From Gammaproteobacteria bacterium HGW-Gammaproteobacteria-13 (lineage in GTDB: Bacteria > Pseudomonadota > Gammaproteobacteria > Pseudomonadales > Pseudomonadaceae): a DNA stretch of 64,000 bases. The stretch spans positions 124,001-188,000 of the forward strand of contig PGZH01000001.1 of the NCBI GenBank assembly GCA_002840155.1. Direction: 5' to 3'. Below the pieces are notes generated by a model. The model saw only the letters and a program-made list of their open reading frames with translations, ran no database searches and was not told the DNA's origin. Below are positions 56,388 to 64,000 of the stretch, in pieces. A program made the position numbers and the translations under genes. The first letter of the stretch is position 1. Each line of letters begins with the position of its first letter.

Positions 56388-57839
56388 TCAGAATCCAGCC
56401 GGAGCTTGTGTGTGCCAGTCAGTAACCTGTTGGTACTGATGGGCGACGTTGAGCAGGCGGCCTTCCTGGAAGTAAGGGGCGAGCAGTTGCACACCGACCG
56501 GCAAACCATCGACGAAGCCAGCAGGCATCGACAGGCCGGGGATGCCGGCCAGGTTGGCAGTGATGGTGTAGATGTCTTCCAGGTAAGCGGCGACTGGATC
56601 GTTGTTCTTCTCGCCGAGCTTCCAGGCCAGGTTCGGCGTGGTAGGGCCGAGGATCACGTCGACGTCATTAAAGGCGGCAACGAAATCATTTTTGATCAGG
56701 CGGCGGATTTTCTGCGCCTTGAGGTAGTAAGCGTCGTAGTAACCGGCGGACAGCGCGTAGGTGCCGACCATAATGCGGCGCTTCACCTCGGCACCGAAGC
56801 CTTCGCCACGGGAGCGCTTGTACAGGTCTTCCAGATTAACCGGGTTCTCGCAGCGATAGCCGAAACGCACGCCGTCAAAGCGCGACAGGTTGCTGCTGGC
56901 TTCAGCTGGGGCGATCACGTAGTAGGCGGGAATCGCATGCTGCATATTTGGCAGGCTGATGTCCTTGACGGTTGCGCCGAGCTTTTTCAGCTCTTCGACA
57001 ACAGCCATCACCTTCTCACCGATGCGTGCATCCAGGCCCGCGCCGAAGTATTCCTTCGGTAGGCCGATGCGCAGGCCGGTCAGCGGCTGGCTGAGGGCGG
57101 CGAGGTAATCGTCAACCGGCTGATCGACGCTGGTGCTGTCCTTGGTATCGAAACCGGCCATGGCTTGCAGCATCAGTGCACAGTCTTCTGCAGTGCGGGC
57201 CAATGGGCCGCCCTGATCGAGGCTGGAGGCGTAGGCGATCATGCCCCAGCGCGACACGCGGCCGTAGGTTGGCTTGATCCCGGTGAGGTTGGTCAGTGCT
57301 GCCGGCTGGCGAATCGAGCCGCCAGTGTCGGTGCCGGTCGCGGCCGGCAGTAGGCGGGCGGCCACTGCAGCAGCCGAGCCACCGCTGGAACCGCCCGGTA
57401 CGCGGGTCAGGTCCCAGGGGTTTTTCACCGCGCCGTAGTGGCTGGATTCGTTAGCCGAGCCCATGGCGAATTCGTCCATGTTCAGCTTGCCCAGGGTCAC
57501 GGCGCCGGCCGCGGCGAGTTTCTCGACCACAGTGGCGTTATACGGGGCTTTGAAGCCGGTAAGGATCTTCGAGCCGCAGCTGGTCAGCACGTCCTGGGTA
57601 CAGAACAGGTCCTTGTGGCCAATCGGTGCGCCGAGTAGGGCGCCGTTCTCACCCGCCGCGCGGCGCGCGTCGGCTGCTTTGGCCAGGCTCAGGGCCAGGT
57701 CTTCGGTGACGGTGATAAAACTGTTGAGCTGCGGGTCGAGTTGGGCGATGCGCGCCAACAGGCTGCGGGTCAGTTCTTCAGCGGAAAACTGCTTGTCGGC
57801 GAGTCCGCGGGCGATCTCGGCCAGGGTAAATTGATGCAT
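56388..57839 (-). CDS. gatA: Glutamyl-tRNA(Gln) amidotransferase subunit A
   Basis: A 483-residue amidase-signature enzyme that releases ammonia from glutamine and channels it to GatB. From ATG 57839; the longer open frame upstream is a shadow of gatC. The Ser-cisSer-Lys triad lies in [11 protein letters not shown] (Lys about 76), [14 protein letters not shown] and [14 protein letters not shown]. The C-terminal [16 protein letters not shown] is conserved. It lies between gatC (16-nt gap) and gatB. Confidence 0.98.
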   Translation of the reverse strand: MHQFTLAEIARGLADKQFSAEELTRSLLARIAQLDPQLNSFITVTEDLALSLAKAADARRAAGENGALLGAPIGHKDLFCTQDVLTSCGSKILTGFKAPYNATVVEKLAAAGAVTLGKLNMDEFAMGSANESSHYGAVKNPWDLTRVPGGSSGGSAAAVAARLLPAATGTDTGGSIRQPAALTNLTGIKPTYGRVSRWGMIAYASSLDQGGPLARTAEDCALMLQAMAGFDTKDSTSVDQPVDDYLAALSQPLTGLRIGLPKEYFGAGLDARIGEKVMAVVEELKKLGATVKDISLPNMQHAIPAYYVIAPAEASSNLSRFDGVRFGYRCENPVNLEDLYKRSRGEGFGAEVKRRIMVGTYALSAGYYDAYYLKAQKIRRLIKNDFVAAFNDVDVILGPTTPNLAWKLGEKNNDPVAAYLEDIYTITANLAGIPGLSMPAGFVDGLPVGVQLLAPYFQEGRLLNVAHQYQQVTDWHTQAPAGF

Positions 57840-57855
57840 GGCTAGGCTTTTTCCC

Positions 57856-58143
57856 TTACTCGATGACTTTCGGAACCAGGTACAGGCCGTTTTCCACGGC
57901 CGGGGCGATGGCTTGATAGGCCTCGCGCTGGTTGCGTTCGGTGACCTGGTCGGCGCGCAGGCGCTGAGTGGCTTCCAGCGGGTGGGCCAGCGGCTCGATG
58001 CCGGCGGTATTGACCGCCTGCATCTGATCAATCAGGCCGAGAATGTTATTAAGGGTCTCGGTGGTAGTCGGGATATCGGCTTCATTCAGGCCCAGTCGGG
58101 CCAGATGAGCGATTTTCTCCACGTCGGAGCGTTCAAGCGCCAT
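57856..58143 (-). CDS. gatC: Aspartyl/glutamyl-tRNA amidotransferase subunit C
   Basis: A 95-residue subunit that wraps around and stabilises GatA and GatB. From ATG 58143, with GGGAG upstream; an upstream extension of 36 codons has no homology. The N-terminal [20 protein letters not shown] and [27 protein letters not shown]-type segment (core [20 protein letters not shown]) are typical. It heads the gatC-gatA-gatB operon, divergent from mreB across 266 nt. Confidence 0.97.
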   Translation of the reverse strand: MALERSDVEKIAHLARLGLNEADIPTTTETLNNILGLIDQMQAVNTAGIEPLAHPLEATQRLRADQVTERNQREAYQAIAPAVENGLYLVPKVIE

Positions 58144-58397
58144 CAGGTTTCTCCCTATATAAAGCAGCGCAGTCGCTGGCCGCCTTTGGAAATGTGAACG
58201 GGTCGCCATGCACGGGTGCGCAGGGAACAGATAGTGACAGGTGGCGGTCAAAGGCCGCGATGATGGGCCTTAAAGCCCGGAAAAACCGGCAATCTAACAT
58301 ATTGGTGCCTTGCTCAAAATCCCTGCCGTTGTTAGAGTTTGCCGCACTTTTTAGCAGCGCCTTTACCGCGCTTCGCCTTTACCCACGCGTTGCCTAG

Positions 58398-59447
<1,050 letters not shown>

Positions 59448-59468
59448 GCGCGACCGCTCCAAGTCTTG

Positions 59469-59509
59469 AGCTGCAAGCCGGGTTCTGCCCGCTTGCAGCT
59501 TTTGTTTTG
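59469..59509 (+). terminator. Intrinsic terminator between mreB and mreC
   Basis: AGCTGCAAGC (59469-59478) and GCTTGCAGCT (59491-59500) form a 10-bp stem followed by TTTTGTTTT. It lies 22 nt after the mreB stop and would reduce read-through into mreCD. Confidence 0.85.
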
Positions 59510-59535
59510 CTGCCTGACGCTGTGAGGAGCTGCCG

Positions 59536-60486
59536 ATCAAACCGCTATTTGCCAAAGGTCCTTCGCTGGGTGTGCGCCTGCTGGTGTTCACCGTGCTGTC
59601 GGCTGCGCTGATGGTGGTCGACGCACGCTTCACCCTGCTGCAGCCGCTGCGCGCGCAGCTGGGCCTGATCGTCGAGCCGGTCTACTGGGTCGGTCGTCTG
59701 CCGGTACGCTTATGGGAGAGCGCGACTCAGGAGCTGAGCACGCGCAATGAGCTGACCGCCGAAAACGAAAAGCTCAAGGCTGAACAGCTGATGATGCAGC
59801 GTCGCCTGCAGAAGCTTGCCGCACTCACCGAGCAGAACGTGCGCCTGCGCGAGCTGCTCAACTCGGCCGCGCTGGTTGATGACGACGTACTGGCCACCGA
59901 GCTGATCGGTATCGATCCCAACCCCTTTACCCACCGCATCCTGATCGACAAGGGTGAGAAGGATGGCGTGTTCCTCGGTCAGCCGGTGCTGGATGCCCGT
60001 GGCCTGATGGGCCAGGTGGTCGAGGTCATGCCCTACACCTCGCGGGTACTGCTGCTGACGGACACCACCCACAGCATCCCGGTGCAGGTCAATCGCAACG
60101 GCCTGCGCGCCATCGCCAGCGGCACCGGCAACCCGGAGCGTCTGGAGCTGCGCCATGTCGCCGATACAGCGGATATCAAGGAAGGCGATCTGCTGGTCAG
60201 CTCTGGCCTTGGCCAGCGCTTCCCGGCCGGTTATCCGGTGGCCATGGTTTCCGAAGTGATCCACGACTCCGGTCAGCCCTTTGCGATTGTCCGTGCGGTG
60301 CCCACGGCTACGCTGAACCGCAGCCGCTATATGCTGCTGGTATTTACCGACCCGCGTACCCCTGAGCAGCGCGCCACCGAGTCGGCACAGGCGCAGGAAG
60401 CCCTGGATCGTGAAATTCTGCAGCAGGCGCAACCCGCAGCCGACGCACCAGCAGCGCCCGCCAATCCGCCGGAGGCAGCGCAATAA
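59536..60486 (+). CDS. mreC: Rod shape-determining protein MreC (ATC start)
   Basis: A 316-residue bitopic protein that activates PBP2/RodA. The N-terminus IKPLFAKGPSLGVRLLVF is the usual MreC start in Pseudomonas, but the only codon in the right place is ATC at 59536, 6 nt after a perfect GAGGAG. The first standard codon in frame is GTG 59572, which has no ribosome site and would remove the conserved 12 residues. A transmembrane helix (about 15-33) is followed by a coiled coil (ELSTRNELTAENEKLKAEQLM, part) and two beta-barrel domains with ELIGIDPNPFTHRILIDKG and DLLVSSGLGQRFPAGYPVA. The C-terminus is Ala/Pro-rich. Confidence 0.9.
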   Translation: MKPLFAKGPSLGVRLLVFTVLSAALMVVDARFTLLQPLRAQLGLIVEPVYWVGRLPVRLWESATQELSTRNELTAENEKLKAEQLMMQRRLQKLAALTEQNVRLRELLNSAALVDDDVLATELIGIDPNPFTHRILIDKGEKDGVFLGQPVLDARGLMGQVVEVMPYTSRVLLLTDTTHSIPVQVNRNGLRAIASGTGNPERLELRHVADTADIKEGDLLVSSGLGQRFPAGYPVAMVSEVIHDSGQPFAIVRAVPTATLNRSRYMLLVFTDPRTPEQRATESAQAQEALDREILQQAQPAADAPAAPANPPEAAQ

Positions 60487-60971
60487 TGGCCGCACGATCA
60501 AGCAATATCTGGGTGGTCTGGCTGACGTTCGCTCTGGCGCTGTTGCTTAGCGTATCGAGCATGCCCAAATTTATGGAGCTGGGTCGGCCGCTGTGGCTGG
60601 CGCTGTTTCTGACTTACTGGGTGCTGGCCTTGCCGCATCGCGTGGGCATGACCACGGCCTGGGCCATCGGTTTGTTGGCCGATGTGCTGAATGGCAGTTT
60701 GCTCGGCCAGAATGCGCTGATCCTGACCCTGATCACTTTCCTGGTGCTGACCCTGCATCAGCGCTTGCGCATGTTCCCAATGTGGCAGCAGAGCACCGTG
60801 CTGCTGGTGGTGTTCGGCCTGGCGCAGCTGGTGCAGCTGTGGCTGAACGCCCTGACCGGCAGCCGCCCGCCGACTCTGACCTTTGTCTTGCCGGCGCTGG
60901 TCAGCGCCTTGCTCTGGCCCTGGGTCTGCACCCTGCTGCGCGGGTTGCATCAGCGTCTGGGCGTCAATTAA
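60486..60971 (+). CDS. mreD: Rod shape-determining protein MreD
   Basis: A 161-residue inner-membrane protein with five to six hydrophobic segments, partner of MreC in the elongasome. Conserved stretches are RPLWLALFLTYWVLALPHRVG (core PLWLALFLTYWVLALP), WAIGLLADVLNGSLLGQNAL and LHQRLRMFPMWQQ. The ATG overlaps the mreC stop by one base (TAATG), so the two are coupled. Confidence 0.96.
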   Translation: MAARSSNIWVVWLTFALALLLSVSSMPKFMELGRPLWLALFLTYWVLALPHRVGMTTAWAIGLLADVLNGSLLGQNALILTLITFLVLTLHQRLRMFPMWQQSTVLLVVFGLAQLVQLWLNALTGSRPPTLTFVLPALVSALLWPWVCTLLRGLHQRLGVN

Positions 60972-61016
60972 GCAAGGCCGCTGGGCCTTGCGTTTATCCG
61001 ACAGGGAGAAGTCAGC

Positions 61017-61637
61017 ATGGCCACCCTTTATCTCGCCTCCGCGTCGCCGCGTCGCCGCGAACTTCTGACGCAAATTGCTGTGCCCTTCCTCACGCAAATC
61101 GCCCCCATCGATGAAAATGCATTGCCAGGTGAGTCGCCAATCGCCTATGTAGAGCGTCTGGCTCGCGGTAAGGCGCAGGCTGGGCTGGCGGCATTGGCCG
61201 ATACTGCGGATGCCGTGGTGCTCGGCGCCGATACCGCCGTGGTGCTCGATGGGCGGATTCTTGGTAAGCCTGTAGACCGTGACGATGCGCTGGCGACCTT
61301 GAATGCTCTGTCCGGGCGCACTCATCAGGTGCTGACGGCGGTGGCGCTGGCCAGCCGCGAACGGCTGGAGTCGCGGGTGGTCACAAGCCAGGTCACCTTC
61401 CGTGCATTGAATCAGGCGGAAATCGAGGCTTACTGGGCCAGCGGCGAGCCGCAGGACAAGGCCGGGTGTTACGGTATTCAGGGCCTGGCGGCAGTATTTG
61501 TCAGCCAGTTGCAAGGCAGTTATTCGGCGGTGGTGGGTTTGCCGCTGTGTGAAACTGCCGCGTTGCTCGCAGAATTTGCTATTCCGTGCTGGCAGTCGCT
61601 GCCAGATCACAGTCAAGAGGTTGCGGGTCGCGGGTGA
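61017..61637 (+). CDS. maf: Maf-type nucleoside triphosphate pyrophosphatase (dTTP/UTP)
   Basis: A 206-residue cytoplasmic enzyme that hydrolyses non-canonical or excess nucleoside triphosphates. It has the family signature [12 protein letters not shown] at the N-terminus, the catalytic Asp in [13 protein letters not shown], the KP-x-D-x-x-DA motif ([13 protein letters not shown]) and [16 protein letters not shown]. The form GCYGIQG points to the YhdE-type (dTTP/UTP) branch. It lies 45 nt after mreD and 61 nt before rng, the conserved mreBCD-maf-rng order. Confidence 0.96.
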   Translation: MATLYLASASPRRRELLTQIAVPFLTQIAPIDENALPGESPIAYVERLARGKAQAGLAALADTADAVVLGADTAVVLDGRILGKPVDRDDALATLNALSGRTHQVLTAVALASRERLESRVVTSQVTFRALNQAEIEAYWASGEPQDKAGCYGIQGLAAVFVSQLQGSYSAVVGLPLCETAALLAEFAIPCWQSLPDHSQEVAGRG

Positions 61638-61698
61638 GTGACCGCCATTATCGGCGCAGTCCCTGGGCTTTCAGCTTTATCTCAGAAGAGATGAGCGC

Positions 61699-63156
61699 AT
61701 GAGTGAAGAGATCCTGATCAACATCACGCCGATGGAATCGCGCGTGGCGGTGGTGGAAAACGGCGTACTGCAGGAAGTGCACGTCGAGCGCACGCAGAAG
61801 CGTGGCATCGTCGGCAATATCTACAAGGGCAAAGTGGTGCGCGTGCTGCCGGGCATGCAGGCGGCCTTTATCGATATTGGCCTGGAACGTGCGGCGTTTA
61901 TTCATGCGGCGGAAATCTCCAGCCGTGAAGGCCCAGCTGTGGAAAGCATCAGCGCCCTGGTGCACGAAGGCCAGAGTCTGGTGGTGCAGGTCACCAAGGA
62001 CCCGATTGGCAGCAAGGGCGCGCGGCTGACCACTCAGCTGTCGATTCCTTCGCGCTACCTGGTGTATATGCCGCGCACCGCTCACGTCGGCATCTCGCTG
62101 AAGATCGAAGACGAAGCCGAGCGTGAGCGTTTGAAGCAGGTGGTGGCCGATTGCGTGGCCGCCGAAGGCATCGAGGAAACCGGCGGTTTTATCCTGCGCA
62201 CGGCGGCTGACGGTGCCGGTGCCGATGAAATCCTCGCTGACATCCGTTACCTGCGCCGCCTGTGGGAGCAGATCGCCACGCAGATGAAAGTTGGCCCGAC
62301 GCCGCTGGTGATCTACGAGGATCTGTCCCTGGCGCTGCGCACCCTGCGTGACCTGGTCAACCCGAAAATCGAGAAGATCCGCGTTGACTCGCGCGAGACC
62401 TTCGGCAAGATCACCCAGTTCGTCGATGAGCTGATGCCGGAAATCGCCGACCGCCTGGAACATTACCCAGGTGAGCGGCCGATCTTCGATCTGTATGGCG
62501 TTGAGGATGAAATCCAGAAGGCGCTGGAGCGCAAGGTGCCGCTCAAGTCCGGCGGCTACCTGATCATCGATCCGGCCGAGGCGATGAGCACCATCGATGT
62601 GAACACCGGCGCCTTCGTCGGCCACCGCACGCTGGAAGAGACCATCTTCAAGACCAACCTGGAAGCCGCCACGGCGATTGCCCGCCAGCTGCGCCTGCGC
62701 AATATCGGCGGGATCATCATCATCGACTTTATCGACATGGAAGATGAGGAGCACCAGCGCCAGGTGCTGCGCACCTTGGAGAAGCAGCTGGAGCGCGACC
62801 ACGCCAAGACCAATATCATCGGTATCACCGAGCTGGGCCTGGTGCAGATGACCCGCAAGCGCACCCGCGAAAGCCTTGAGCAGGTGCTGTGTGAGCCGTG
62901 CAGCTGCTGTCAGGGGCGCGGCAAACTGAAGACGGCGGAAACCACCTGCTACGAAATCTTCCGGGAAATTCTGCGCGAGGCGCGGGCTTATCAGCCGGAA
63001 GGTTATCGCGTGCTGGCTAATCAGAAAGTCGTCGACCGCCTGCTTGATGAAGAGTCGGGCAATGTCGCCGATCTTGAAGCCTTTATCGGCCGCACCATCA
63101 AGTTCCAGGTCGAGACCATGTATTCCCAGGAGCAGTACGATGTGGTGCTGCTCTGA
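61699..63156 (+). CDS. rng: Ribonuclease G
   Basis: A 485-residue endoribonuclease of the RNase E/G family, which trims the 5' end of 16S rRNA and some mRNAs. It starts MSEEILINITPMESRVAVVE. An S1 domain follows (GNIYKGKVVRVLPGMQAAFIDIG, core YKGKVVRVLPGMQAAFIDIG), then the catalytic DNase I-like region with metal ligands in IDVNTG and IIIIDFIDM, and the zinc-link CEPCSCCQG. It lacks the long C-terminal degradosome scaffold of RNase E. Probably cotranscribed with maf and the yhdP-type gene. Confidence 0.97.
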   Translation: MSEEILINITPMESRVAVVENGVLQEVHVERTQKRGIVGNIYKGKVVRVLPGMQAAFIDIGLERAAFIHAAEISSREGPAVESISALVHEGQSLVVQVTKDPIGSKGARLTTQLSIPSRYLVYMPRTAHVGISLKIEDEAERERLKQVVADCVAAEGIEETGGFILRTAADGAGADEILADIRYLRRLWEQIATQMKVGPTPLVIYEDLSLALRTLRDLVNPKIEKIRVDSRETFGKITQFVDELMPEIADRLEHYPGERPIFDLYGVEDEIQKALERKVPLKSGGYLIIDPAEAMSTIDVNTGAFVGHRTLEETIFKTNLEAATAIARQLRLRNIGGIIIIDFIDMEDEEHQRQVLRTLEKQLERDHAKTNIIGITELGLVQMTRKRTRESLEQVLCEPCSCCQGRGKLKTAETTCYEIFREILREARAYQPEGYRVLANQKVVDRLLDEESGNVADLEAFIGRTIKFQVETMYSQEQYDVVLL

Positions 63157-63187
63157 TATGCGCGTTTACCACCTGGGCGTGAACTGA

Positions 63188-64000
63188 ATGCAGGCATTGG
63201 CGCGCTGGACAGCCCTGCTGTTGCGGACGGCGTTGGGGCTGTGCGCCCTGGCGCTGGTGTTGGCGGCGCTGTATGTCAGCCTCGGTCGCGAGCTGGTGCC
63301 GCTGGTCGCCGAATACCGTTTGGAAGCTGAAGACAAAGCCCGAGACGCGTTGGCCATGCCGGTGCAGATCGGTGCGCTGGAAGGCCTCTGGCAAGGTTTC
63401 TCGCCGGTGCTGACCGCTCACGATGTGACGGTCGGCGAGGGCGCAGGCGCCTTGCAGCTGGATCAGGTGCGCGTGGTGCCGGATGTGCTGGCCAGCCTGT
63501 TGGCGCGTCAGCTGCGCATTGCCCGGCTTGAGCTGGATGGCCTACAGCTGGTGGTGCAGCAGGCTGAAGGCGGCGGCTGGTCGCTCAAGGGCTTGCCGCA
63601 ACGCAGCGACCCGGCGCCGTTGGACCTGGCTCAGGTGCTGACGCAATCGCAGGTGGTCAAGCGCCTGTCGCTGTTCAACAGCCAGATCACCGTGCAGGCC
63701 TTCGAGCAGCCGCCACGGACCCTGACCTATGTCAATCTCACCCTGCGCAACGGCAGCGTAAGCCAGCGTCTGGACGGTCGTCTGTTGTTGCCCGATGGCC
63801 AGCCGCTGGCCCTGCAGTTGCGCACGCGGATAAGCGCCAAACGCTGGCAAGACGCCTCCGCCGAGCTGTACCTGAGCCTGCCGCAGAGCGATTGGGCGGC
63901 CTGGGTGCCGGCGAGCCTATTGGCGCAATGGCGGCTTGAGCAATTGCAGCTGGGCGGTGAAGTCTGGCTGAGCTGGGCCAAGGGTGGCGTGCAGCGGGCG
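63188..64000 (+). CDS. yhdP: YhdP family protein, N-terminal part (cut by window end)
   Basis: The frame is open from ATG 63188 to the last base (271 codons visible). An N-terminal transmembrane helix (about 10-31, ALLLRTALGLCALALVLAALYVSLG, core LGLCALALVLAALYVSL) is followed by an AsmA-like periplasmic region: LAMPVQIGALEGLWQGFSPVLTAHDVTV (core QIGALEGLWQGFSPVL), QLRIARLELDGLQLVV. This is the start of the large DUF3971/YhdP proteins, which bridge the periplasm and help move phospholipids to the outer membrane. Position right after rng is the conserved context (tldD would follow). Confidence 0.9.
   Translation, partial: MQALARWTALLLRTALGLCALALVLAALYVSLGRELVPLVAEYRLEAEDKARDALAMPVQIGALEGLWQGFSPVLTAHDVTVGEGAGALQLDQVRVVPDVLASLLARQLRIARLELDGLQLVVQQAEGGGWSLKGLPQRSDPAPLDLAQVLTQSQVVKRLSLFNSQITVQAFEQPPRTLTYVNLTLRNGSVSQRLDGRLLLPDGQPLALQLRTRISAKRWQDASAELYLSLPQSDWAAWVPASLLAQWRLEQLQLGGEVWLSWAKGGVQRA

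Noticed and set aside
57840-58031. N-terminal extension of gatA
   Set aside because: It overlaps gatC in another frame and lacks homology; ATG 57839 begins the amidase.

Overview
The window is chromosomal DNA of a Pseudomonas-type gammaproteobacterium. It is GC-rich and densely coding, and gene content and order match well-known Pseudomonas blocks: proA-nadD-rsfS-rlmH-mrdA-rodA-mltB-rlpA-dacC-ybeD-lipB/lipA; holA-lptE-leuS; the PsdR-controlled dpp/opdP di- and oligopeptide uptake cluster; roxSR; the six-gene mag (alpha-2-macroglobulin) operon; gatCAB; mreBCD-maf-rng-yhdP. No phage, insertion sequence, CRISPR array, rRNA or tRNA gene was seen. The first and last genes (lrgB and a yhdP-type gene) are cut by the window ends. 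Species cannot be assigned from what is visible.

Layout. 1-5.1 kb: accessory housekeeping genes (LrgB end, a LON-domain protein, a DedA-PAP2 fusion, 3-methyladenine glycosylase, a methyltransferase, an alpha/beta hydrolase with a PilZ-like tail). 5.3-15.6 kb: a long plus-strand run for proline and NAD synthesis, ribosome silencing and maturation, the Rod elongation machinery (PBP2, RodA), peptidoglycan trimming (MltB, RlpA, DacC) and lipoylation; lipA follows on the minus strand. 16.8-24.5 kb, minus strand: a soluble PAS-PAS chemoreceptor, a second MltB-family transglycosylase, arfA, holA, lptE, leuS. 24.7-26.0 kb: two small plus-strand genes. 26.0-38.7 kb: peptide utilisation, with dppBCDF, three substrate-binding proteins, porin OpdP, repressor PsdR and dipeptidase MdpA. 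39.0-42.9 kb: a SIMPL-domain protein, the redox two-component system RoxSR and an AEC carrier. 43.0-53.2 kb: magABCDEF. 53.3-58.1 kb, minus strand: a cation/Ca antiporter, a small RlpA-like lipoprotein, gatB-gatA-gatC. 58.4-64.0 kb: mreB, mreC, mreD, maf, rng, yhdP.

The window is dominated by envelope biology: elongasome, lytic transglycosylases, LPS export, peptide import and an envelope-guarding macroglobulin complex. The most interesting non-coding signal is a pair of palindromic sites of the form ATTTWAGT-N3-ACTWAAAT. It occurs twice with the same geometry over the mdpA and dppA3 promoters and is probably the PsdR operator. Other notable items are a perfect hairpin inside the arfA coding sequence (self-made non-stop mRNA control), two copies of a nested palindromic repeat placed directly behind minus-strand stop codons, a likely ATC start codon for mreC, and heavily overlapping mag genes.
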